The position numbers and the translations under genes are program-made. 47,975 nucleotides of DNA from a virus. The notes under the pieces are model-generated. The model made no database searches and was not told the DNA's origin. It saw nothing but the letters and a program-made list of their open reading frames with translations. Below, one piece after another: positions 40,239 to 46,968 of the stretch (positions are counted from its first letter, which is position 1; the number at the start of each line of letters is the position of its first letter). The stretch lies in the IMG/VR virus record IMGVR_UViG_3300033148_000846, positions 1 through 47,975 of that record; one strand, 5' to 3'.

Positions 40239-40250
40239 GGGTGCAACTCC

Positions 40251-40457
40251 TCAGTTAATGTATGCAATGTTATCAGTGACGGTAACTTCCACATCTATAT
40301 CTAGCCCGCCTATCATACCATCGGTATAGATAACCATAGTCCTGAGAATGTCAGCCTTAACGAGTTTTATGTATTGCCCGTCGTGGTCTGTGAGTTTTAC
40401 ATATCCATAAACGGCTGAAGCCGTCTTAATAGCTTTTAATGCTTTGACTATATTCAT
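40251..40457 (-). CDS. Small early hypothetical protein, 68 residues
   Basis: ATG 40457 with AAGGAA about 9 bases upstream. Basic N-terminal helix (NIVKALKAIKTASAVYGY) followed by beta strands (GGLDIDVEVTVTDNIAYIN). First protein-coding gene of the minus-strand transcription. Unrecognised. Confidence 0.65.
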   Translation of the reverse strand: MNIVKALKAIKTASAVYGYVKLTDHDGQYIKLVKADILRTMVIYTDGMIGGLDIDVEVTVTDNIAYIN

Positions 40458-40560
40458 GTTAGTAGTTCCTTATATGGTTATCGAGGTCAGCCGCGAGGGC
40501 TTACCAGATAACGATGCAGGAATGGTGCCAAGTCTGCCAGAGTGCAGGATGCTAGGCTCT

Positions 40561-40606
40561 CAGTGCTACGTGGGCAAAGGCTAGATGAGAACGATAATCA
40601 TTCAGG
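40561..40606 (-). repeat. 44-base early-region repeat, copy 3
   Basis: Plus strand: GCTACGTGGGCAAAG, CTAG, then TGAGAACGATAATCATTCAG. It keeps the order and spacing of the other two copies but its palindrome is changed to a form close to the Fur-box pattern GATAATCATT. It lies about 105 bases before the ATG at 40457. Confidence 0.65.
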
Positions 40607-40614
40607 ATAGGAAG

Positions 40615-40688
40615 TGACAATCTGCGGCACTATGTGACAATGTAGGCGGTCACCTGACAGTGTATGACAGGGCTATAATAGTGTGTCA
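40615..40688 (+). repeat. Helically phased TGACA iterons
   Basis: TGACA occurs at 40615, 40635, 40655 and 40665 (intervals 20, 20 and 10 bases) with an inverted TGTCA at 40684. Phasing at whole helical turns suggests binding of one protein on one face of the DNA. It is adjacent to repeat copy 3. Confidence 0.5.
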
Positions 40689-40728
40689 TATATCGTCAGG
40701 TATAGGGGGAAATGTGAGAGCTATATAT

Positions 40729-40769
40729 AAAGGAATAGCGCAGAGCGTCAGATTAGCAATTATTCCTTT
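40729..40769. repeat. Inverted repeat AAAGGAATA / TATTCCTTT
   Basis: Nine-base arms at 40729-40737 and 40761-40769 with a 23-base loop and no T-run after either strand. ATTCCTTTGGAAT forms a second small palindrome at its right arm. Possible protein-binding or cruciform site in the divergent region. Confidence 0.45.
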
Positions 40770-40819
40770 GGAATCAATGAGTTAGTAGGCTTAGTTAATG
40801 TGGTACATGAGGCTGGGAG

Positions 40820-40961
40820 GCACTACCCCCTATAAGTATTTCAGCATGTTCCTATAGAATAATGTTATGGTATGAGAATATTATTATATGAGTATATTAG
40901 AATATTAGGGGTGGGCAGGGGGTCGGGGGGTACCACTCTCTATGCATAGCCCCTCAATATT
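40820..40961 (+). other. AT-rich segment, G-quadruplex motif and cruciform: candidate replication origin
   Basis: About 40850-40907 is almost pure A+T with two AGAATATTA units. Then GGGG-T-GGG-CA-GGGGG-TC-GGGGGG (40908-40930) meets the four-G-run rule for a quadruplex with 1-2 base loops. It is bracketed by AATATT-A-GGGG (40901-40911) and CCCC-TC-AATATT (40950-40961), which can pair; CTATGCATAG (40940-40949) is a perfect palindrome. No gene is seen between 40458 and 41147. Confidence 0.45.
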
Positions 40962-40991
40962 TTCTATCCAAAATTCTCCCCTACTAAGTAT

Positions 40992-41026
40992 TTACTGGCA
41001 CTTTCTCCAGAATACTGGTATAAGTA
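40992..41026 (+). promoter_or_regulatory. Promoter-like element, copy C, before tRNA-Thr and tail fibres
   Basis: TTACTGGCAC at 40992-41001, 15-base spacer, GGTATAAGTA at 41017-41026, the extended -10 form TGGTATAAG. It would drive tRNA-Thr and the fibre and terminase genes. The AGTATACTAGAAAT block follows 21 bases later. Confidence 0.65.
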
Positions 41027-41041
41027 TATATTTACTCAGTG

Positions 41042-41142
41042 TTGTTAAGTATACTAGAAATCTCTCCCAAAGGTCGGGAAGAGCAAGAGAACGAATAAAA
41101 GAATAAAGACGACATGTCTAGTATCGTTAGTATACTTAACAA
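41042..41142. repeat. 15-base inverted repeat in the leader upstream of tRNA-Thr
   Basis: TTGTTAAGTATACTA (41042-41056) and TAGTATACTTAACAA (41128-41142) are exact reverse complements, separated by 71 bases. The right arm ends 5 bases before the tRNA. In RNA this gives a long stem flanking the leader. It could be an RNase III processing or transcription control site. Confidence 0.6.
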
Positions 41143-41147
41143 TCAAT

Positions 41148-41223
41148 GCCAGTATAGCTCAGATGATAGAGCACCTCTTTTGTAGTGAGGATGTCAGGGG
41201 TTTGAATCCTCTTACTGGCTCCA
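41148..41223 (+). tRNA. tRNA-Thr (anticodon UGU)
   Basis: 76 bases with encoded CCA. Acceptor stem GCCAGTA/TACTGGC pairs fully; D-stem GCTC/GAGC; anticodon stem CCTCT/TGAGG with one T-T mismatch at its loop end; loop TTTGTAG with anticodon TGT; T-arm AGGGG/CCTCT with one wobble. It reads ACA. Other tRNAs were not found. Unpaired stem position makes it slightly less canonical. Confidence 0.85.
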
Positions 41224-41342
41224 ACTTGCAAGAGGCTAGTTCCTGTGCCTAGGTCAACTTAGAACAAACAGGACGACAATTTAAATATGCCCCTCTCCTC
41301 TTAGCCTAGCTTACGAGGGGGTTCTCACAATAAGAGGTACTG

Positions 41343-42143
41343 ATGGCTCAATACAATGATGACTTAATGGCAGCTCTCAGGGAGGCAGGGTATGATTTCC
41401 CTCTCAACCAAGCTCTCTACAATATGTACAGGGATGGGGGATATGTAGGGACATTGAACGAAATGGCTCTAGCAGTCAGGATAGAGACAGGTGGGTCGGA
41501 TATGTTCCCTATCCTCTCTGCAACCGAGTATCTGATTAGCTGTGGCCCAAGTGCTGATATAATTTACTTCCATGATGGTCTAACATCAGCTATCTCCTCA
41601 TCCTTTGCTTCACCTGCTGGCTCCCCAGTAGCCGTGGCATTTGATGGCACTAACTTAATCAGTATGTGTTCTGCTACTACGTCAATATACATCCATGATG
41701 GTATCACCTCAGCAACAACATCGTCTTTCGCAACGCCAAGTGTGAATCCCAACTCAATGGCTTTCGATGGGGCTAATTTAATTAGCAGTGATGCCAACAC
41801 GGATTTAATTTACATACACAGCGGGGTAACATCCACTATATCATCTTCTTTTGCTGCCCCTAGTACGAACCCTCGGGGTATGGGTATTAGCGGGAGTGAC
41901 TTAATTAGTAGTGATACAAGCACAGATTTAATTTATATACATAGTGGAATCACTTCAACAATCGCCTCTTCTTTCAGCGCACCAGCAACAAACCCAAGAG
42001 GGATGGCTGTTTCTAGTGGGGACTTAATAAGTTGTGACTACTCTTCATCACTAATATATCTACATAGCGGCATTACATCTACCGTGGCATCATCCTTCAG
42101 TGCGCCAACTGGAACACCAACTGGCTTAACAACAGCATCATAG
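41343..42143 (+). CDS. Tail fibre or surface protein with 41-residue repeats
   Basis: 266 residues. After a 60-residue N-terminus there are five tandem 41-residue units (about residues 61-265), each like DLISSDTSTDLIYIHSG followed by an S-S-F-x-x-P and NPRGM segment; I-Y-x-H is kept in all. This is a propeller- or beta-solenoid-like repeat protein. The repeats are similar also at DNA level (123 bases), so they can change by recombination. ATG with AAGAGGT upstream. A leader stem-loop CCCCTC/GAGGGG lies about 40-70 bases before. Role as receptor-binding or fibre part inferred from position. Confidence 0.7.
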   Translation: MAQYNDDLMAALREAGYDFPLNQALYNMYRDGGYVGTLNEMALAVRIETGGSDMFPILSATEYLISCGPSADIIYFHDGLTSAISSSFASPAGSPVAVAFDGTNLISMCSATTSIYIHDGITSATTSSFATPSVNPNSMAFDGANLISSDANTDLIYIHSGVTSTISSSFAAPSTNPRGMGISGSDLISSDTSTDLIYIHSGITSTIASSFSAPATNPRGMAVSSGDLISCDYSSSLIYLHSGITSTVASSFSAPTGTPTGLTTAS

Positions 42144-42157
42144 AGAGGCAGCAACCC

Positions 42158-42400
42158 ATGAAATATATGAAAATAACAATTACGAAAGAAGTCGCAAATG
42201 GCGGGTTTTTATATATCCATCCCCCAGAATACGATAAAAATAAAATAGTAGGTGTCTATGAGCATAAAGGCCATCTTACAGAATCCTGTTATGGGGTAAC
42301 TTCTGATGATTTTCCCGAGACTGACCTGATGGTGGTCATCACACAAGAAGATTATGATGCTGCCGTCGCAGCAATCAAAGCTGCTGCTGCTGCTGCTTAA
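42158..42400 (+). CDS. Small tail-fibre-associated protein, 80 residues
   Basis: ATG 42158 with GAGG 9 bases upstream. Beta-rich (ITITKEVANGGFLYIHPPEYDKN), then an acidic/helical end finishing in six Ala encoded by six GCT codons (42380-42397). Possibly a fibre chaperone or small fibre subunit. No family recognised. Confidence 0.6.
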   Translation: MKYMKITITKEVANGGFLYIHPPEYDKNKIVGVYEHKGHLTESCYGVTSDDFPETDLMVVITQEDYDAAVAAIKAAAAAA

Positions 42401-42420
42401 TCGCGAGGTAAAGAAATTTC

Positions 42421-43833
42421 ATGGCTAAGATAACAATAGACACTATTACCAGCGGATATAACCTATCCAAGATCAATGTAGCTCTCCAAGCTATTGTTGA
42501 TGAGCTTAACGACAAAGTTCTCTATAGGGACAACCCTGTAGGGGAACCTAATGAGATGTCTAATGATTTGGACATGAACAGTAATGACATACTTAACGTA
42601 GAAAGTCTTGAATGTCAAAGTCTTCTCATCAATGGGGCAAGTATCGGTGATGCCGCCGCCTCAGCAGAGTCGTGGGCTATAGAGCCAGAAGACACTCCTG
42701 TATCGGTAGCTAATGGTGGGGATGGCACATCCACCTACTCAGCATTACATTGGGCAGCTAAAGGCTTGGCCCTCTCCACATCCTCTGATATGGCTGTGTA
42801 TGAGTATACAGCTACCAGCGGTCAAACATTCTTCACAGGTGCAGACGATAATGCTAATGTCCTAGCATACACTGACGGGTCAACCATCATCACTCTTAAT
42901 GGTAGTGTACTGAGCAGTGGTGACTACACGGCTACTGATGGTGTCTCTGTTCAGGTGTTAGCCGCTACTACAGGTGACATCCTACAGGTTACAGCATTCA
43001 CGGAGTTCGCACTAACCAGCTCATACACTAAGCCAGAGATTAATGGTGGTGTGTCCATCACCCCTGATATTAATGGTGGGTCTATTGCTGATGTTACTGT
43101 TGATGGAGACTTCACTGCTAACAGTGAGACAGTAACCCCTACACAGGTAGGGTATTTGAATGATGTTACAGCAGACATCCAAGGGCAACTAGACGGTAAG
43201 GCTGCTGTAGCAGTACCTGCCGCTGCTAGTAATGTAGCTGCTCTAGATGTGAATGGTGACCTAGAGGACAGTGGTGTTACCTCCACAGAGTTAGCCATCC
43301 TTGATGGTGCTACAGTAAGTACTGCGGAACTTAACTATGTAGGAGGGGCAACCTCCTCACTACAAGACCAGATTGATGGTATTGTGGCGGGTATGCTTCA
43401 TGTTCGGGATGAGAAGACGAGTGGCACGCATGGGGGAACATTTACAAAAGATATCCAACAGACAAGGACGTTAAACACGGTATTGACAAATCAAATCTCT
43501 GGTGCAGCACTATCCTCTAATCAAATCACGCTACCTGCTGGCACCTACTTTATAGATGCGACCTCTCCAGGAGACCAAGTAGATAACCATAAAGCTAGGC
43601 TGTATGATATTACTAACTCTGCTACACTGATTGTAGGCACCAGTGAGGATACATCTAGCACGCAAGGTACTACTCGCTCTATGGTTAAGGGTTTTATTAC
43701 CTTAGTAGGTTCTACCGTAACGGAGCTTCAACACTTTTGTCAGACAACGCATAACACTGAGGGCTTCGGTGCTGCAACCTCCTCTGGAGATGTTGAAGTA
43801 TATGCAGAGATAATTATACGGAAGATGAGCTAA
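42421..43833 (+). CDS. Tail fibre protein (T7 gp17-like N-terminus)
   Basis: 470 residues. The N-terminus has the anchor motif found in T7-like fibres: DKVLYRDNPVGEPNEMSNDLDMNSNDILNVESL (about residues 32-64), attaching to the tail nozzle. A long beta-rich shaft with alternating Thr/Ser/Gly follows, and the C-terminal 150 residues (TLPAGTYFIDATSPGDQVDNHKARLYDIT, ending in EVYAEIIIRKMS) look like a C1q-type jelly roll knob, which would bind the host receptor. Confidence 0.8.
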   Translation: MAKITIDTITSGYNLSKINVALQAIVDELNDKVLYRDNPVGEPNEMSNDLDMNSNDILNVESLECQSLLINGASIGDAAASAESWAIEPEDTPVSVANGGDGTSTYSALHWAAKGLALSTSSDMAVYEYTATSGQTFFTGADDNANVLAYTDGSTIITLNGSVLSSGDYTATDGVSVQVLAATTGDILQVTAFTEFALTSSYTKPEINGGVSITPDINGGSIADVTVDGDFTANSETVTPTQVGYLNDVTADIQGQLDGKAAVAVPAAASNVAALDVNGDLEDSGVTSTELAILDGATVSTAELNYVGGATSSLQDQIDGIVAGMLHVRDEKTSGTHGGTFTKDIQQTRTLNTVLTNQISGAALSSNQITLPAGTYFIDATSPGDQVDNHKARLYDITNSATLIVGTSEDTSSTQGTTRSMVKGFITLVGSTVTELQHFCQTTHNTEGFGAATSSGDVEVYAEIIIRKMS

Positions 43834-43834
43834 T

Positions 43835-45916
43835 ATGACTAAATCAAGAGATAATGCTGAATACCCTAACGAGGGTGTCACACTAGATGACACACAAACA
43901 TTAACTAATAAAACACTCACTACTCCCGTCATCTCTGGTAATCTAACAACTGACGGTACTATTGACGGGCGTGACGTAGCCACCGATGGCTCGAAGCTCG
44001 ATGGTGTTGATAGTGGTGCTAAGGACGACCAGACAGGAGCAGAGATTAAAGCTGCTTATGAGGCTGAAGCAGATACTAATGCTTACGATGATAATGCTGT
44101 ATCTAAGTTAGCAGGTATTGATGCTGGTGCTAAAGATGACCAAACAGGTGCAGAGATTAAATCCGCCTATGAAGCTGAAGCTGATACTAATGTTTTTGAT
44201 GATGCTGCAGTAGCTAAATTAGCAGGGGTTGGAGCAAGCCCTGATGCGTATACACAAGACGCGCCAGTATCTGTTAACCCTATTGCTACCGGCCAACAGT
44301 CCTTAGCTATGGGTGATGGCGCAATAGCTTATGAAAGGAAAAATATAACTATAGGCGAATCTGCTATTGCTGGACAAACCTCTACTGGGACTGCGGAAGA
44401 GGATGCTATTGCTATTGGAACTGATGCTAAAGCATATGAGCAGCGGGGTATATCAATCGGCGTTAGTGCTATAACAGGTAAGTCCGGAACGTCTACGGAC
44501 TCACTCGCTATTGCAATCGGTGCTTCTGCAAGAGCTATAGAACTGCAGGCTATTGCAATGGGCTCGACTGCGTATGCCTTTGGCACTTACTCCATAGCCG
44601 TAGGAACTAACTCAGATGCAAGGGAACAAGACACGATTGCTATTGGCAGGTATGCCACTACCGGTCAAACAGACGGAGCGAGTACCGAAGCGTATGCTCT
44701 GGCACTGGGGTATGGTGCTACTGCTTACGAGTTAGGGGGTATCTCAATCGGTTATAGTGCTAAATCAGGACAATCGGGTACTTCTGGCGACCCCTACGCT
44801 ATTGCTATCGGATACCAAGCTGAAGCGCTAGAGGATAGCTCAATCGCTATCGGAGAAGTGACTACGGCGAAAGGTACTGACAGTATAGCGATTGGACATG
44901 GCTCCTCAGCTAAAGACCGTAATACCATTGCGATAGGTCGATACGCCGTAGCCGGTAGAACAATCGGCGGAGCCACCGACGAGCACACAATAGCAATCGG
45001 TTACGGGGCTCAAGCATACAATGAGTACTCCATAGCGTTCGGTTATTCAGCCGTTGCTGGAAAGTCTGGATCTTCAACCGATCCCGATAATATTGCTATT
45101 GGATACCAAGCCAGTGCAGCAGAGACGGGGTGCATCTCAATCGGAAAGTCTGCCCTTGGTCTGACCAATTCTGTTTCGGTAGGTTATAACGCAAATTCGG
45201 CTGCTGCTGCGGTTGCGGTGGGGCCTGGTGCTCAAGGACATGAACAAGATTGTGTTGCTCTTGGTAATGGTGCAAAAGCTGGGAAGTACTTAGGAACCAC
45301 TGGATATCGGGCTATCGCAATAGGCAAAGGCGCGTATGCTACTGAGCAGGGTTGTGTCGCGATAGGTGATGCAGTCTATTGTGGTAATAACGGCTCTTCG
45401 GCCTCCTTCGGAGTATCCGTCGGTACAAATTCGGATGCGCGTGCAGTGCAAACGGTCGCATTAGGTTATAACTCACAAGCTCTTGAACAATACTCTATAT
45501 CCATAGGCGGCGATTCCCAAGCAGGGCAGACCGCGGCTGGCGGTGTTGAGATAAATACTATCGCCCTGGGACGTGCGGCAAAAGCGTATGAACTTGGTGG
45601 TATCGCCATAGGCTATCAGGCTACGACAGGAGTTACCTCTGCGACTGCTGATCCTTATGGTATCGCCATAGGGTATCAAGCACAAGCTACTGGCGCGCAA
45701 TCTATGGCTTTAGGCTACAGCGTCTCTACTGCTGTAGATAATGAAACGGTTATAGGAGCAGGTGGTTCTGTTGCTATGAAGTTAGACTTAGATAGTACTG
45801 CTGGTAATACTCGTATGTTCTTGTATGATGTTGATAACGGAACGCTTGAAAGAGTAACTGTTGGTGCTGCTGATTCTGGTGGTGCCGGATATAAAGTATT
45901 AAGAATACCTAATTAA
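43835..45916 (+). CDS. Tail fibre with YadA-like trimeric adhesin head repeats
   Basis: 693 residues. Residues 1-150 include a phage-type beta stalk (TLTNKTLTTPVISGNLTTDG) and two GAKDDQTGAEIK repeats. Residues 160-640 hold many SIAIG-x2-A or AIAIG-x2-A units (for example AIAIGTDAKAYEQRGISIG and AIAIGYQAEALEDSSIAIG), the left-handed beta-roll repeat of YadA/Hia-type trimeric autotransporter heads. The end (TRMFLYDVDNGTLERVTVGAADSGG) is a different domain. No translocation anchor, so it is a phage fibre. A two-base gap separates it from the previous fibre gene. Confidence 0.75.
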   Translation: MTKSRDNAEYPNEGVTLDDTQTLTNKTLTTPVISGNLTTDGTIDGRDVATDGSKLDGVDSGAKDDQTGAEIKAAYEAEADTNAYDDNAVSKLAGIDAGAKDDQTGAEIKSAYEAEADTNVFDDAAVAKLAGVGASPDAYTQDAPVSVNPIATGQQSLAMGDGAIAYERKNITIGESAIAGQTSTGTAEEDAIAIGTDAKAYEQRGISIGVSAITGKSGTSTDSLAIAIGASARAIELQAIAMGSTAYAFGTYSIAVGTNSDAREQDTIAIGRYATTGQTDGASTEAYALALGYGATAYELGGISIGYSAKSGQSGTSGDPYAIAIGYQAEALEDSSIAIGEVTTAKGTDSIAIGHGSSAKDRNTIAIGRYAVAGRTIGGATDEHTIAIGYGAQAYNEYSIAFGYSAVAGKSGSSTDPDNIAIGYQASAAETGCISIGKSALGLTNSVSVGYNANSAAAAVAVGPGAQGHEQDCVALGNGAKAGKYLGTTGYRAIAIGKGAYATEQGCVAIGDAVYCGNNGSSASFGVSVGTNSDARAVQTVALGYNSQALEQYSISIGGDSQAGQTAAGGVEINTIALGRAAKAYELGGIAIGYQATTGVTSATADPYGIAIGYQAQATGAQSMALGYSVSTAVDNETVIGAGGSVAMKLDLDSTAGNTRMFLYDVDNGTLERVTVGAADSGGAGYKVLRIPN

Positions 45917-45933
45917 TTTAAAGGAAATTAATC

Positions 45934-46260
45934 ATGCCTATTACACCTGTATTACCGATAGAAGTTAAGCACGAAGTCGTCACTGCCGATACGGTAAAAA
46001 TAAATGGGGTCTATATTGACATCCCTGTAGAAGGGGGTTCTCCTGTTGTAGCTGTTGGAATTTCTTATGGAAGTAAACAGCCAGATGGTTCTATCTCTTA
46101 TGTTGAGCATAAGCGAATTACCATTGGAGACCCTGCAGACTTATCAAAAGTAATGTCTACAGTAACATCAGGGAAAACTTTGTACGAAGAAATTAAAGCT
46201 ACTGTTTACAACTATCTTATGGATGCTGGTATTGTACCAGCCGATTCCGTAGTTTCTTAA
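45934..46260 (+). CDS. Small fibre-adjacent protein, 108 residues
   Basis: ATG 45934 with AAAGGAAA about 6 bases upstream. Beta-rich with DTVKINGVYIDIPVEGGSPVVAVGISYGS, a helical C-terminus (LYEEIKATVYNYLMDAG). Lies between the adhesin fibre and the small terminase gene. Perhaps a fibre assembly or head-closure factor; unrecognised. Confidence 0.6.
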   Translation: MPITPVLPIEVKHEVVTADTVKINGVYIDIPVEGGSPVVAVGISYGSKQPDGSISYVEHKRITIGDPADLSKVMSTVTSGKTLYEEIKATVYNYLMDAGIVPADSVVS

Positions 46261-46291
46261 CTATCAACCGACAATTCGTTAAGGAGATGTT

Positions 46292-46798
46292 GTGGAATTT
46301 ATTCCTAATAAAAAAGATCTAGAAGATGTCATGGGTCGCCCCCTCACACAAGGTCTCTTCTTAGAAGTGAACTACGACCCTGAGGTTGCAATTTATTCGC
46401 TGAAGGATTATGACCATGTGTATGAGGGAAAGACCTTCCCTTCCTTAAAGAGACTCTTCCTCCAAATGGAAGACTTGATTGAGTATGACTTTGCGTCCAC
46501 CTACCTCCTAAGCTGGAACCATTGGCAGAGGATCTGTAACAACAAGATCTTTACAAAGAAGGTGGGGGAGTGGAGAGTCGAACTCGAACTCAAGATTCGT
46601 AGCCAAGCTGTTAGCGATATCATTAATATGACTGCTGAGGAAAAGAGTTTCCAAGCAGCTAAGTGGTTAGCAGATAAAGGTTGGGATAAGCGAGGTGCTG
46701 GTCGACCCAGTAAAGAACAAGTCGAAAGAGAGAGCGGTATGCAACGAGCTCTTCAAGATGAATACGGTGCTGATGTTCAGCGACTCTTTAAAAAATAG
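46292..46798 (+). CDS. terS: Terminase small subunit (probable)
   Basis: 168 residues, GTG start at 46292 with AAGGAGA about 6 bases upstream. Placed one small gene before the large subunit, its usual place. N-terminal part has acidic and aromatic helices with a WNHWQRIC segment; the second half is helical with KSFQAAKWLADKGWDKRGAGRPSKEQVERE (about residues 113-142), where RGAGRPSKE is a typical small-terminase tail motif. The protein recognises the packaging start site and recruits the large subunit. Confidence 0.75.
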   Translation: MEFIPNKKDLEDVMGRPLTQGLFLEVNYDPEVAIYSLKDYDHVYEGKTFPSLKRLFLQMEDLIEYDFASTYLLSWNHWQRICNNKIFTKKVGEWRVELELKIRSQAVSDIINMTAEEKSFQAAKWLADKGWDKRGAGRPSKEQVERESGMQRALQDEYGADVQRLFKK

Positions 46799-46809
46799 AG
46801 GTAGAGATA

Positions 46810-46959
46810 ATGGCTATTAAGAAGAAAGCGAAAAAGAAAGACCCTAAAAAAGGTAAAGGCATGGCTGAAAGAACAGCGATGACTATCGTAGAACGCCGTA
46901 AGAAGAATTGCCAAGCTTCTGGTATGAAGTGGAATGCAAAAACTATGAGATGTAGCTAA
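46810..46959 (+). CDS. Small very basic protein between terminase subunits
   Basis: 49 residues, below normal listing size. ATG 46810 with GAGGTAGA about 6 bases upstream, TAA at 46957, 9 bases before the large terminase start. More than a third of residues are Lys or Arg (MAIKKKAKKKDPKKGKG, ERRKKNC). Likely binds nucleic acid and may help packaging. Not recognised. Confidence 0.6.
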   Translation: MAIKKKAKKKDPKKGKGMAERTAMTIVERRKKNCQASGMKWNAKTMRCS

Positions 46960-46968
46960 GGAGTTCTT

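Noticed and set aside
41212-41223. TTACTGGCT at the tRNA-Thr 3' end as a fifth promoter block
   Set aside because: It is the tRNA acceptor stem; no GGTAT block occurs 15 bases later.
42380-42397. Six GCT repeats as a phase-variation tract
   Set aside because: Triplet changes would only alter Ala number at the C-terminus, without frame change; likely low-complexity drift.
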